This document shows, piece by piece, positions 11,691-25,659 of a DNA stretch of 64,000 nt. Below the pieces are notes generated by a model, which did no database searches, had not been told where the DNA came from, and worked only from the letters and a program-made list of their open reading frames with translations. The stretch is from Sepioteuthis lessoniana (taxonomy: Eukaryota; Mollusca; Cephalopoda; Myopsida; Loliginidae), in contig OY757904.1 of NCBI GenBank assembly GCA_963585895.1, forward strand, positions 89,853,168 to 89,917,167, written 5' to 3'. Within the stretch, counting starts at the first letter, position 1, and each line of letters opens with the position of its first letter. Made by a program: the position numbers and the translations under genes.

Positions 11691-12806
11691 ATTAAAATGC
11701 TGGAAAAACATTCTAAAAAATGTCCCTCTGTGATCTGCCAGAACAGTAACTTCCAGTATCTAATAGCTTTCTTGATTTATACTGATTTAGTCTTTTGGCT
11801 TCAGTTGCTATCAAAGCCCAATAGCATTTTAATTTTTCTAAGTTTAAAACTTGAGAAACTCTTAAAATTATATTTTACTTTACTTTGTTACCACTGAAAT
11901 TTACAGCTCCCAAATGAAAGAGTAACAGAGGAAATTTGAAATGGAGGATGGTGTCAAAAAGTTATTTTTGAAAAAAAAATTGACTAAATAATCCCTGTAG
12001 TTCATAATTTTTTATCTTCATATTAATTGTTTTACTGATACATAGACACTCATCATATAATCCAATATAGTAATTTGAAAAATTCTTCATCACATCTAAT
12101 GTCACTTGAGTGACATTAGAATTTAATGAACAATACTAAAAATGAATGTGTTTTTAAATGTTTATTTTGTCAAATATTTATTATTTATATAATTATAAAA
12201 AGTATTATCAAAAAATTACTAATTCTATTAATAATAAAATTTGTACTACAGATTATGGTGCTGGATTTTATTACATAAGAATTTCTTTGTTTTACAATTA
12301 GGATATCAAATCTCTTTTGTAATAAGTATGCTATTATTCTTTTTATTTAGAATAAGAAATTACTGAAATAGAAATTTAAGAGTATTTATTATTTTATATT
12401 TGATGATGGGGGAGAAAGATTGTCATGGAAAGGTTTTTGCTATTCTGGCCAAAACAGAATTTTCAAATGGTACATATAAAATCAATTTTCAATTTTCTCT
12501 ATAAAACCTTTTTCATTAAATTGCATAAATGTACATATAGCAAGATTTCTTTTGTAGGTTCTTATATTGATTTCAAGGCACTGAAATCAAGTCCAAAATG
12601 GATAAACAAGTCTTTTTGGATAGTTTAGTCACTCTACCATCATCCATACTTATCTCTTCTGTATTTCATTTGTTTCATTAAAAAGAACTTGGTAAAAGTA
12701 CCAAGGAAATGTTTGAATAATGTCAAGACATATTTTTAAGTAGACACAGCATGTTTATCTTATTAGTTTGAAGATATTACTCAAGTATTAGATGTCCTGT
12801 TGATGA

Positions 12807-12991
12807 CTGTATACACTGCCAAAGGGTAAGATCTCCCTCAAAAGGGGTGTCTAGAGTTTAACACTATCCTGCATCTAATGGTGAGGATCCAATTCTGGAG
12901 TTCTGGGAGGAGTGTAGAGTACGTCTTCATTGACATTACTCCTTGGTCTACTTTGACCTATAGTGGTAGAACTTGTTAGGGCCCTATGAAC
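12807..12991 (+). repeat. Composite-repeat head, copy 1
   Basis: Related to 29,280-29,490, 36,180-36,400 and 53,205-53,378. Shared landmarks are a TACACTG start, a GATGGTSAGGMTCC-type block, a TTCATTGRCATTRCTCC block and the GGGCCCTATGAA end. It is followed by a short spacer and then a tail-like segment (13,110-13,180) ending in (CAAT)n. Confidence 0.75.
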
Positions 12992-13109
12992 ATTATTTGT
13001 ATTAGATAGGAATACTTGATACCATATAATTGTGTGCAAAAAATTCTTAAAGAAACTATACAAAAAATGTAAATATAAATGTACTATGTATCCAATTCCC
13101 TAACCTCTT

Positions 13110-13147
13110 GGCATGAAATAACCTCAGAGGGGTTGCCATGCCATAAA

Positions 13148-13181
<34 letters not shown>
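13110..13181 (+). repeat. SINE-type tail with (CAAT)n
   Basis: GGCATGAAATAACCTC, then GGGTTG, then ATAAAAATC and pure (AATC)n. The order parallels the tails at 30,024-30,076 and 43,604-43,655. It probably closes the composite repeat that starts at 12,807. Confidence 0.6.
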
Positions 13182-13182
<1 letters not shown>

Positions 13183-13185
13183 GTT

Positions 13186-13440
13186 CGGTTTCTTTTGTTT
13201 AATGGCATGTCAACCTTTATGGGTTACTTAATGCCAAAACCATCTTTGTTGGAGAACAATAATGGTACTATTTAACCAATATCTGGATTGAGAATAAGGG
13301 AGGTTCATACCTTTTCCAAGAGTATTTGTCTGAAAATGAGTGTAATAGCGTAACTGGAATTTGAACTCACTTACTATGATGTCACAGTCCAGTACATTAG
13401 CCACTAGATCACAGGGATTCCTCCAATAAATCTAAGCATA
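13186..13440 (-). repeat. tRNA-derived SINE (family A)
   Basis: On the minus strand it has a tRNA-like head near 13,430-13,340, including the B-box-like GAGTTCAAATTCC. The body has the TACTCTTGGAAAAGG motif, and the tail near 13,250-13,190 includes CATTAAGTAACCCATAAAGG. It is collinear with 1,563-1,965 and 15,425-15,660. Confidence 0.7.
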
Positions 13441-14519
13441 AGATATTTTCATATATTGTCTACTTTATTTAGGATGTTTAATGAAAGATAACCATAACCC
13501 AGTATTATTCATCATTGTGAAATCACAATGTTAAGTAATTTTATTTTATTCTATCCATATTGAAGTCAATTCAAGATAAACTAAGATAAATGAAAATATA
13601 ATGTGGTGGGAATATCTACTTTATCAAGTCTGTAATTTTCTCAATCAAAAACAATTATATATAAATCATAGGAAGATTTAAAATTCCCAAGAATAGATAA
13701 AATGAAAAACATTACATGATATTTCTTTTTTACTTTTTCTTTAAAAAAAGTTCATTTTCTTTACTTCATTTTTATAATAAATGTGCTTTATAATGAATCA
13801 GTGGTTGTTTAAGCAAGTTGCTAAATTGTAAGGCTGTATAACTGTATATATTTGTGCTTCCGGTGTGTGAGGTGACAAAAAACAGTGCAATTCACAGCAA
13901 GTTTTGGGTGGGGAGTGCTATCTTCATGGAAATACATTTTATCTATATATGGTAATTATACTTTCCAGTGCAGCCAAGCTGACCTCAGTGCAGCCACAAA
14001 TATGTTTATTACAGGTTTCTAATTCCTGAATTATTTTTATTTTTATTATAAGGCCACCATTTGTAAGAATTCCCCCACTGTTTTAAATTATGTGTCATTA
14101 TATTTTCAAACTTAGTTGCATTTTTATTTTAAGTCATGAGGTAAATTTTTCTCATAGTTACAGGCAATGTGTTTGATCACCAGTTGATATAAAAGAACAA
14201 AGATTAACATATTATTATCTCTAATGTAAATGCCTTCAGACACGAAGAAGACATACTTCATATTATTAATTATGGTTGTGATGACTTTATGTTTCAGCTG
14301 GTGATAAAAGAAATCTATTTTGAAAAGTTTTATCTGTTACCCTCTTTTTTTATTATTTACTTAAAAAAAACAGAGCAAACGAAAAACAGTTATTATTAAG
14401 CAATTCTATTTTTGGTTTACCTATTAACAACCAATCTTTCTTGTGAGTAAGTAAACTTATAGCAAAGCTGTGTCATCAAGAACATTTTCGAAATTAACAT
14501 ATATTCTTTGAAATACTTT

Positions 14520-14645
14520 TTTGCAAGGCTCTTCCACATATAATCATAATGATGAGTACACTAACCATTTATATAAATGGCACTTGTACTCACCATTAAT
14601 TCTTCTTGCAAGTGGCTGATATTTTTCCAGCTTTTTATTTAATGC
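14520..14645 (+). repeat. Dispersed repeat (pair with 11,560)
   Basis: Same family as 11,560-11,690; the two copies differ at roughly one base in ten. Not identified further. Confidence 0.7.
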
Positions 14646-14734
14646 TAGATAAATGATTCAAATCTTGTGAATATCCTTGATATTTTGATGCTTACCATTA
14701 GTTAAAAATCATTATTAATATTAATAAGCTGGGA

Positions 14735-15020
14735 AGGTGCTTGTGCTATAATGTAGAAAATAGAATTGTTGACCATGTTCAAATTTCTGGCAAGGGTGCT
14801 TGCATTCATTTTGTGTTGATACTCTTAGGAAAGTCATGCATCCTCCTCTTCCTCCTCCTCCTCCTCCTCCTTCTTCTTCTTCTTCTATGATTAAACTAGT
14901 AGGACAGACTGGTCTCCCTAGCCTTAGTAAAGCAACTGGTGAAGGAGAAGGATAAATTTGAATTCAAACCCACTGCCAAAATATCATGACCCAGCATGAG
15001 CAATTACATCTCCTGTTTTA
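14735..15020 (+). repeat. SINE (family B) interrupted by (TCC)n/(TTC)n
   Basis: A tRNA-like start (GTGCTTGTGCTATAATG) leads to a triplet microsatellite at 14,841-14,886. It ends in a segment (GAAGGAGAAGGATAAATT to CATGAGCAATTAC) shared with 28,830-28,955. The ends are not defined by clear duplications. Confidence 0.55.
14841..14886. repeat. (TCC)n-(TTC)n microsatellite
   Basis: A run of CCT triplets changes into CTT triplets. Confidence 0.95.
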
Positions 15021-15424
15021 TAAACCTGCAGTGGATGAAGAAAGATAAAATGAAATCATTAGAACACTGTTATAGAAATTAAAAAAAAAAACAATATTTT
15101 TTATGATACAATAAAATAAGAAAAATATTGTAAGGAGAAAATAGCTAAATTAAAAATTGAAAAAAAGATTGACTCACTATCATTTTGTGTAATTACAAAA
15201 TTAATACAGTCTTTTACAGATTGTTAAATTTCCTTTTTTAATGTTAATTTAAAAATTGATGCAAAATGTTCTTTGTGTTAGGCTTGGTCTGTAACAAAGA
15301 TTTGTTGAATTATTCATATCTTAGAAGGCTACTAGAAATATCTTCAGGGGAAAATTGAAATCTTCTTTTGAAGTTAAAAGCTCTTCCAGAAATATCACCT
15401 GGAGAAAAGTTGTATTTTTCTATA

Positions 15425-15660
15425 GGAGGGAAGAACCCATGTTGTAATGGCTAAAGTGCTTGATTGTAACTTTGAAGTGAGTTCAAGCTCCAGTCACATT
15501 ATTGCATTTACTTTTGGACTAATACCCTGGAGAAAACAATTGAAACCCTTTATCCTCCCAACAATTGGTTAAATAGAATCACCACTGTTCCTCTACAAGA
15601 AAGACTTTGGCATTAAAAAACCTATAAAGTTGATATACCATTAAACAAAGAAACAAACCT
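15425..15660 (+). repeat. tRNA-derived SINE (family A), best-preserved copy
   Basis: The head reads CATGTTGTAATGGCTAAAGT (A-box region), followed 30-40 nt later by GAGTTCAAGCTCC (B box). The body follows, then the tail GGCATTAAAAAACCTATAAA with ACAAAGAAACAAACC. The head-to-tail order and the A/B spacing are typical of a tRNA-derived SINE. Pol III would transcribe it and a LINE would mobilise it. Confidence 0.75.
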
Positions 15661-16450
15661 TTTCTGTTTTTGACAAAAGGTGCTTCTTTTAGAAATATCT
15701 TCTTGAAGAATGGTTGTAGAAAATTATGTGAACTGTAGCGAGAAAATTAGTGAGAATTTTATTTGCCATTCTGACTAGTTAAAAAGTGGCTGCCCTAAAA
15801 AAATAGACATTAGTTTTTTGGTTGGTGATGTCCCAAATCAACAAAAGTTTCCTCTTTGAAAGTACTGATTTTCACTAGGCAATGAGCTCTCCTTCCTTCT
15901 TTCTCACTGCTGTAAAAATTTGTTCAAGACTTAGCTATGGACAAAGAGTAGAATCTAGAAGAATTTATGCTAATTCATATAGTATTCTTTTCTTTTGTGA
16001 AGTATTTTTCAACCAATCAAGTTGAAGATTACAAAATTAATAGAGTCTTTTAAATTAAATTACATTCTTTTTATTTTCTTTTTCCCCAAAGTTTTGACTA
16101 AGCAGAAATAAGAAAATAAAGGTTTAGTCATTATTTTTTGGAACAAATATCTAGCATCTCCCTCCTCATAAATGAATGGTAATTTACTTTTTAGAACAGA
16201 GATAACTTTAGACAAATTTTTTGTATGTGAATTTAGAAGTTGAAAATGTTTTATCTTTATCTCATATTGATAAAATTTTATTTAAACATTTTCAAAAAAC
16301 TTAAAAAAAAAATCTAATAGTGTTTTCAATATTAATGATTTAAGAGTAAAACAATATGTATTCAAAACTATGTATGCTTGAAAAAAATCAAGTTTAAATT
16401 GTATCTAATGTCTCTATCTGCATCTGTAGGTACAGACACAAGCTTTGCAA

Positions 16451-16453
<3 letters not shown>

Positions 16454-16511
<58 letters not shown>
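16454..16511. repeat. (AC)n microsatellite
   Basis: Pure AC for about 57 bp, followed by TGTGTGTA. Confidence 0.95.
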
Positions 16512-16512
<1 letters not shown>

Positions 16513-16626
16513 CTGTGTGTATAAGCCATTGTCACTTAATTTGTAGCCTGTTCACTTGCATGCATCACACTGAAATGAATCATATTATATAAAAATTAAT
16601 GATTTAGAGCTGGAGTGATTTGAAAC

Positions 16627-17114
16627 TACATTGATGGTTGGCGTCTGTAGTTGAGGGCAATCTGAAAGCCCCCTTTTCAATAGCTACCACACCGAGGTGT
16701 AAAGGAGGGTGCTACTCCTTTCTTTGGATTGCTCCACTTTACCCTTGATATGTACCTTATAGGGCTGAGTGTTAAGCTAGGAAGTATCAAATACCATTTT
16801 TTGAGTCTTTGGTATGACTTAACCTGGGATCAAACTCCAGTCTACTGGGCTATTGGCAAATACTCTACCCACTAGGTTCACCAATGGCTTGGAAGACTGG
16901 AGTTCAATCCCAGGTTGAGTCATACCAGAGGCTCAAAAAAATAGTATTTGATACTTCCTTGCTTTATGCTCAGCATTATAAGGCACAGATCAAGGGTAAA
17001 GTGGAGCAATCCTAGGAAAGGAGTAGAACCCTCCTCTACGCCTTGCTGTAGTAGCTATTGAAAAGAGAGCCTTTGGGTTGCCCTCAACTATGGTCTCCAG
17101 CTTACATTGATGGT
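16627..17114. mobile_element. Palindromic SINE-like insertion with 12-bp target duplications
   Basis: The 12-bp direct repeat TACATTGATGGT lies at 16,627-16,638 and 17,103-17,114. Between them, the 464-bp insert is a long imperfect palindrome. The left arm is 16,639-16,843, the right arm 16,893-17,102 and the loop about 50 nt. The arms share blocks such as TTGAGGGCAA, TTTTCAATAGCTA, AAAGGAGTAG, TGGAGCAATCC and GGTATGAC (each read in reverse complement on the other arm). On the minus strand the loop carries a tRNA A-box-like stretch (AACCTAGTGGGTAGAGT) followed by a B box (GAGTTTGATCCC) at the loop-left arm junction. It looks like a full SINE unit joined head to head with a partial inverted copy. 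The single duplication pair says both halves arrived together. Confidence 0.85.
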
Positions 17115-17119
17115 ATGAG

Positions 17120-17740
17120 AAGCTGGCAGCATAAGCACATGGCTGTGGGAAGAATTAGAATTATGTGTGTTAAAAAAGATTCTAATTTCTATGATCATTG
17201 CTTTAAGAAATTGAATTTATATGTTAGTAAATAATTATTTGAGTAAGTCCTATTAACTTTTTCTTTTAAATTATTTTCTAATCTTTTAAGTTTATTAAAG
17301 AAAAATAATAAGACATTTTCAAGAATTAGAAAAAAATCAAAAAATAAATTTTCAGTCTTATTAATTTTTTTTTGTTTTTGTTTTTTTTTTCCAAATAATA
17401 TCCTGTTCTTATGAAATATGTTTTTAAAGAGAAGTTTAAAAGAAATGACTGACTTTAAAGATTTAAAAAAGAAATTAAAACAAATTTTAGGTTCTTCTTG
17501 GCTTATATATTTGTTCTTGGGTGAGAGGAAGAGAATTTTTTTTAATACAAAGCTTCTTTAAGAATTGATAGCAGATTGCAGATTTTTGGAATATAATTCT
17601 CTGATTAAAATTTTGTATAGGACTCTTCTTTTCAAAATAACTCTTCTGAATTTTGAATAATTACATTTTTTAGAGAATAGACTGCAGAAAATTTCTCTAT
17701 ATAACAGATAAATAATACCATCATTAGTATGGGTATTATG
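17120..17740. other. AT-rich intronic sequence
   Basis: Nothing recognised. It contains a T-rich/A-rich stretch at 17,340-17,500. Confidence 0.5.
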
Positions 17741-17744
17741 CTAG

Positions 17745-18715
<971 letters not shown>

Positions 18716-18763
18716 TCCAGAGGGTATTGGGACTTTTGCGGTTACAGGCTGATGATGATGATG
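18716..18763 (+). repeat. Possible 3' end of an RTE LINE with (TGA)n tail
   Basis: GGGACTTTTGCGGTTACAGG followed by a TGATGATGATGATG run resembles, in order, the 3' ends of the RTE copies at 30,530 and 32,155 (read on their strand). The match is short and this is a tentative call. Confidence 0.4.
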
Positions 18764-19976
18764 GTGTATATGTGATGTCGAATTGTTTCTATATATAACT
18801 TGGGACAGGTTTTACAATTCTAACTAACTTTTAGAATGTTCCTGTCAAATATTTTTTGGAGTTTATTTGGGGATTTCTTTGGAAGAATTAGCACATAGTC
18901 TCTGGCTTATTGACTTGAGATGGAAGTAGGCTAATTTACTTGATGCTGGAAGTGGTTGGTTAGAAGAGGTGTATATGAAGATTAATTTGCCATTTTTCTT
19001 TCATAAAAAGTAAATTATTTATTCCATGTTAAGAGAGATACATCAAGGAAATCTACTTCTTTTAAGTTAATGGTATGAAAGTATTTCACAAATTTGCAAT
19101 TGATAGTTTTACTTTACTCATTTTTCCTATTTTGTGATATGTGTTTTGGTGGCTTGGAGTTGCTGGTTGTAATGAATCTTACAGAAGAAAAATTCAACTA
19201 ACAAAATTAGTTGTTGTCATTTACAGAAAATATCTCCTGCCTTTTATCAGTAACAAAGATACAATTAAAAAACAATAAACTTATTAATTAAACTGAAAAC
19301 ATTTTGTGAATCTTGGATGACAACTATTATCATATAAACTGGCTTAATGGTTTCAAAGTTCTATTTCTCTGTTTCATAATTGTTCTAAAAACCTTTTCTA
19401 CTCTGCACTGTGAATCAAAATACATAGCTTCCCTGAATCAAACTAGAATATTCCAATTAATAAAAGTTTACAAAAGCTTCTGAATACTGAAAAAACTATG
19501 AAAATAGAAAAAAATGTTGATAGATAATGAAGTACCATTTATAAGTAAGGACTTTTATGGATTGACCTATTGGTTTATGCAATGATGATATGGCCCATTC
19601 TCTTAGATATATTGGATTTACTCTTTATTAACACCTAACTATGTTTTCAGATTTGGATTTTTGGGATTATTTAAAAGAGAAAATTTTTTGTGATGGTCAG
19701 ATACAGAAAATCTGTGGAATCATTACCACAGAAAAAACTTTGATTATAAGAAGTATTTGTGTTATACAGTGGTTAGTATGCTTGACCACCTCTGATCCTT
19801 GCTTTGGAAATCTAAGGGATATAACTACTAAAAGTGATATTTTAGTCATTTTTAGTAATATTAGTCTTTAGAAGTCTTCAAAACTTAAATTGGAGAAATG
19901 TACATCTGTTAAATTTGCCTCATGCATCATTTATAGATGGATACATTAAGTTTAAATTTTTTTTGTTGTTTTCTAG

Positions 19977-20107
19977 ACAATCAAATTGAAGATATGAAAG
20001 GACTTGATGGCAGCCTTTTGACTAAACTTCATACTTTGGAAATAAGAGAAAATAAACTTATATCACTTGAAGACCTCAACATACCCAGTTTGAAAAACCT
20101 TTACATT
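19977..20107 (+). CDS. LRRC23: LRRC23-like protein, next internal exon
   Basis: This 131-bp exon has acceptor TTTTCTAG (AG at 19,975-19,976) and donor GTAAGA at 20,108. It encodes about 43 residues: NQIEDMKGLDG, a TKLHTLEIRENKL repeat and IPSLKNLYI at the end. This follows the LRRC23 block where a leucine-rich repeat with LHT-ELR-N is followed by LPKLKNLYL. It completes the split codon left by the exon at 8,970-9,223 and ends in phase 0. The downstream exon (the repeat that follows LKNLYL in the family) should start in phase 0. I could not find it in the rest of the window, so the next intron is either very long or that exon was missed. Confidence 0.85.
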
Positions 20108-23100
20108 GTAAGATACATTTTAAAATTTACTTGCTATATTTTGTAATTTGTTATGTTTCCACTTATCAAATATATTCTTTATTCAATCATAATTAATTTA
20201 TTAATTTTCATTTTAAGATACTTAGTAATATTTGCACTTTGATTAGGAGAATGATCACAAAATTTACTTATAAATAAAACACAATAGAAGTTTATCAGCA
20301 CAAGTTTTTAAAATTTGAAATTAGTTTAATCACAAAAAAGGTATTGTATATTTTACCAAGTTTAAATGCAAAATCTGTCTATATTATGTAAGTATGAGAA
20401 CATGTAAGTGAAAAACATGATTTTATATAAAAAATGTTTATTCTGATGGCAACTTTGTGAAGAAGGCAGTTCATAACATAATGTTGTTAGCAACAAGTAT
20501 GCTTCTGAACACTTATTGGTTTATGGTGCATAATGACAATTGTCTAAAAATATTGACATGTTCTTTGGCTGCCAAAGAAGTTATAGATGTTATACTGTTG
20601 GTGAAAAATAAGTAAAAGGAGTCAGTAGATTATCATCAAAATTTTTGAGAAGATTTTTAAATATGCTATAAAGAATTCCACTGTTTTTGAATTGAACAGG
20701 CAGTACAAAGAAGGGAGAAAAAATAAACCCCTTAGTAATTCTATGAACATGAATTTTAGAATTTTTAATTTTCCTCTTAATTTTGAATTCCTCCATTTTT
20801 CACTGTCAAAGAAGTGACAAACCAAATGAGTTGTAATAAAAAAAGCAACTAAAATTAGCAAGATGTATGATAGTATTAGTTAAAATTATCATTAATAATA
20901 GTACTACTTGTTAGTTTTATATGTAGTTCTTCAAGATGGAGATGTAAAATAATTATATGGCTTTTTTACTTAGGAATAAGAGTTGGGACAAAAATAAAAA
21001 TGTTTAAATCAATAAATCTCTTAAATATCATTCTTCCAAATAAGTAATAATATTTCTTTACAAAAGTCTATAAATTTTTTCTCATAACGATATTAACTTT
21101 ATTAGCTAATATAAAACTATAATTGGTTTGTCACTTTTCTGTCATGTGGACTTATCTTTTATAGTAACAATTAATTCTTCAGTGCAAACTTTTTATTGAA
21201 ACCAGAGATCTTAAAATAAACAAGATGTTTAGATGAACAAAATAAAGATATAGATTTTTTACATCTGTTTATTAGTCATGCAGTATCTTCTATGTAGGTT
21301 TTGACCTTTTACTTTATAGACATATACATCATCTTGTATAAAATGATACTGAGATCTTTGTATTCTTATTTCATTGTGTTCATGTCTGCCATGGTGAATC
21401 AGTTGTATTTGATAGAAAAAGACAAAGTAGAAGAAAAAGTAAGTTCACAAGGATAAGAAATTTTAGTTTTACTTAATTTCCTTGTTATTATGTATCAAAT
21501 ACTGATAAATACATTATCAAAAGTGCGGAGAGGAGATAATATTGTTTTCATTGAAGAGCTAATAAAATGAAAAAGGATTTAGTGATTTATGATTCAGGAT
21601 ACTGAAATTCTTATGAGATGCAGCAGTTAGTCAAATTCAGTCATAAATCTTTTTAAAAAGTAATACCATTTGAGAAAGCAAATTGTATAACCTTTTTAAA
21701 TCTCTGCTTATTTCATCCTTCAACAAGGTTTTTAGACAAGTGGGTTATTTTCAGAGGAAAGAGCTTAATTTACATGAAACACATTTAAAAATCACTGATA
21801 ATTAAAAACTTCTTTACAGAATGCTAAAAAATAAAAAAAAGAAAAATAGCTTACTGTTAAACTTTGCTAGCTTGGATCATTAGAGAACTGAAACTGGCTT
21901 TTGTTGGATTTTAATGTTGTTGGATGCAAATTTATTCTACTTGATATTTAAAAAATGTCCACAAATCCAGCAACTAGATATGGCTCCATTCAGTGAAACC
22001 AGATATCTAATTTTTTTCATAGTTGGCTCTGAATATCTAACTGAATATGAATTCCAGTATATCACTTATTACAACTGAAATCTTGTTCAAAAAAGAGAAG
22101 TTATTAGTCTATTTGTCTTAGCTTTTAGGATTATAAAGTTTATCTGAATAAAGTAAGAGAAGTATAATTATTGAAGTAGAAGAAGAGCATAAGATATTTG
22201 ATTTTATTTCATTCATACTCTATGAAATATTCTCTGCCCTTAACTAGGATTTGATCAGATGAAGGCTTTCATCGTAATTTTCTGGAGAATTTTGCTTTTT
22301 ATCTTTTGTATTACTTGTAATCTATGATGCTTATAATATTTTTCCACATTTTTTATAAACTTAAATGTAAAATAGAAAAGAAAAGGTTGATGAATAAGTA
22401 GAAGAACTATTGGCTTGTATTTATCTCTTATCGTGAAAAGTTCAGAGAAAAATTTGGTTTTAGTTAAAATTTTGGCAGCTATTAAACTGATGCCAAGTCA
22501 TGTCTTTGATATAGAATTTATATTCATTCAAAGTAGATAAGAGGAAGTACTTCTATAATTAGCATTTTTTACTTATTTCCTTTGAGAAACCATAATTATT
22601 AGGGTGAATATTATTAAGTTGCTTTATTCTCTAGGTTAGAGTTGTTTAATACTCTTGCACTAACATAAATCTCAGAACAATGTACCATTTTTACTGTGTT
22701 ATGGTAACTTACATATAAAAATGTGATCATTATAACATAGATATCATATCTATCTTTGGTAATTAACTTACCTGCTTAAACTTATAGACTTGAAAATTTT
22801 CATTAAGAAAAGCTGTTTTATTAAAACCTTTTCATACATGTGAAATTGAATTGTTTTGGATTCTTAGAATTTAATTATTAAATCATACAGAAAAGAAATT
22901 TTCTTTTCTATTTAAATGTTAATGTTATTTTTGTTTATTTATATTTTAAATAAATATTTGAAATTTTCATCATTAAGAATTTATGCAAAAATAAAACAAA
23001 ACTAGAATAAAACAAAACGATGATTTTAAACACTCAAAACTGTTATGCTATATTTCAGGATTAGGCTAATGATAAACAGTTGTAATTTCAATATCATTTT

Positions 23101-23835
23101 AATTTTTCTGTAAATCTTTTTGGCTTACATTTTTCTTACTTTTTAGAACTATATCAAATTGTTGTACATTCTGATTGGTGGATTAGAAAAAAAATGCATT
23201 CTTTTAATAGATTGTTGTATATACTGTTGTCATTGTATGTATGCATGTGTATGTATGTGTATATGTTCAAGTTGTTAAAATCTAAGTTTGTACGTAAGAT
23301 AATAAGTAAATCTTAGTGACTACATATCTGGAGTCAGTTGTACCAAGCTCAGTTAGATGGTTCCTGCTTCCCGTGTATCGCATTTGTGGTGTAGAATCAT
23401 GATGGGAGCCAATTACCTTGGGTTTTCTCAAAGTTTGCAACACAGGATGACAGCCAATTCAATAAGAACGAAAAGGTCAATTGGTATGTTCACTTATTGG
23501 GTAAGTATTTCCTGCTGTCTGTTGTGATAAGCGGGTCACGGATTCTTCTCTGACTGTCAAGTTTTTATTACATTTTCAGCACAAATGAGACAATCCAAAT
23601 TTTTACAAAGAAATACGTTCCCACCATAACAAAAAGAAAAAAGTGACATTTTGAAAAAGTAAAAGATAACAAAAATATAAATAAAAGAAAAAATCTGCCT
23701 TGCTATCCTGTTATCTTTAGATTTAGTTGGTTCTGCAAAAAGGAGAAAAATTCCCACCCAGAGAATAAATGTTCATGAAATAGTGAATATAATCAAAATA
23801 TGTGTCAGATGGATTTGTGTATGTGTGTGTATGTG
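20108..23835. other. AT-rich sequence, probably the next LRRC23 intron
   Basis: It follows the donor at 20,108. No exon, repeat family or RNA gene was recognised, and the open frames are short and AT-driven. Confidence 0.5.

Positions 23836-23837
<2 letters not shown>

Positions 23838-23901
<64 letters not shown>
23838..23901. repeat. (GA)n microsatellite
   Basis: About 62 bp of pure GA, preceded by a degenerate GT-rich stretch (23,815-23,837). Confidence 0.95.
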
Positions 23902-23905
<4 letters not shown>

Positions 23906-25635
23906 ATTGTACATGTATTAAGGTGTGGATGTTATTGATTGCACAGGAGATTAAGAATATCACTCTGTACAGAGGTACATCAGTGAGTGAAAATCATGAA
24001 AAAAGCATTATTTACTTAAAAAATACTTATTTTCAACATAACGTCTTTCCTTATTGAGGCACTTAATTCAGTGGTGAATGATAATCACAATGATTGAATA
24101 TCTACAGAGTAAATATCACATCTGAATTCAGCTAAAAACTTTTCGGTGCCTAACCATTACATAACAGAAAAGATATAAGACAAAACAATGTACCTCCAAA
24201 AAACTAGTGTATAAGAGACACAACCTTTAAACAGATGAATACTAAGAGATAAACAATGAGACATCGTATGTTGTTTTCATGTTTACTTCTCATTGATCAA
24301 ATGTCATCATTATTGTCTTATAATATGCAGTCTCTTGAAAACTTTTATCTACCTGAGTGATGCTGATAGTCAATTTATGTATCTAAAGAAGATGAGGAGA
24401 TAAGTCTGAATAAATGATTTTCTTGTTTGTTTTTTTTTTCAGTTTAATTGCAAGAAAATTAAGTTGTTTTTAAAAACAAAATTTATTTTCCATACTTAAA
24501 GCAGGTTTTAGACAGTTTTTAATTTTTTTTTCATTACTTTCACCATAATTGAGAGTTGCCAACAGAAATATTCAAACTGTTAGAAAATATCTTCTAAAAA
24601 TATAGAAATACAGGATTATTGAAAATTAGTTGATCTAATTATTGTATAAAAATATCTTTAAAATATCATTTACTATTTGCTTAAATTTTATGAAATTTTA
24701 TTAATTAATATGAAAGAGCATGCAAGCTTTAAATCAGCTTTCCTTAACCATATGTGATGAAGGCCACATTGAATTTATGAACATCTCATTTGATAGCTGA
24801 AGTATTGATGATGAAAAATATCAAAATATCCCATGACAAAGATATAATACAAACATTAGAATACCATCATATATATTTGTAGAAGTGAGCGTGTATGTTT
24901 ATGAGATAAAAATTGAAATAAACAGATTAATATATATATATCAATATCTGTAACTGTTCTACTACGATTAAAAGAAGCATTTTTGACAAAATGATAAACT
25001 AATGATTTCATTAAGTTCAGAATAATAGCAAAAGTAACAATTATAATACTTTCTTATGAGGATTATTACTATCTAACATAATAATTATGATAATAAAAAG
25101 TACAAGATTTTTTAAATTCTTAAAAAAATAACCTGATATTGTATCTTGTTAAAATGTTTTATAAAGCACATTCTGTTTACATGAAAAAAGATAATGAGTG
25201 TGTATGTGGTTGTGTGTAATTTTTAGATATCTATTTATATTTGTAAATATGAGAGATGTCTTAATTGAATATTTGTATTTAAATTTATGTTTTTTTACCT
25301 ACTTTTGATATATACAATGATGGTTTATCAATGAATAGGATTGATTGGGTAAAAGTTTTTATAATCAATTTTTAAATCAACTTTATCTTCTTCAAAAAAC
25401 AGAAACAGTACTGGAAGTTTTAAACTGATACTACTGTCATTTGGTTAATCATGACCTGCAGTATGAGGCCAAAATTCCCAAATGGTGACCTTAGAGCGGA
25501 ATTTGGATTTCAGGAGCAGGAAATAATTATCAGGAGAGTAAAATACTTGTTAACAGAGAGTGTGCCTAGAAAATCTGCATAACCAGGAACAGGCAGCAAG
25601 AGGTATTGGTCTCTATGGGAACTTAGATAGAGTTC
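23902..25635. other. AT-rich sequence, nothing recognised
   Basis: No exon or known repeat was identified. Confidence 0.5.
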
Positions 25636-25659
25636 ATTTGTTTTAAACAAAATAGTGCC

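Noticed and set aside
13149..13181. Short regular repeats as a CRISPR-like array
   Set aside because: It is pure (CAAT)n without spacers, in a eukaryotic repeat tail.
15430..15500. A functional tRNA gene
   Set aside because: A and B boxes are present, but no cloverleaf or acceptor stem forms and the segment continues into a SINE body.
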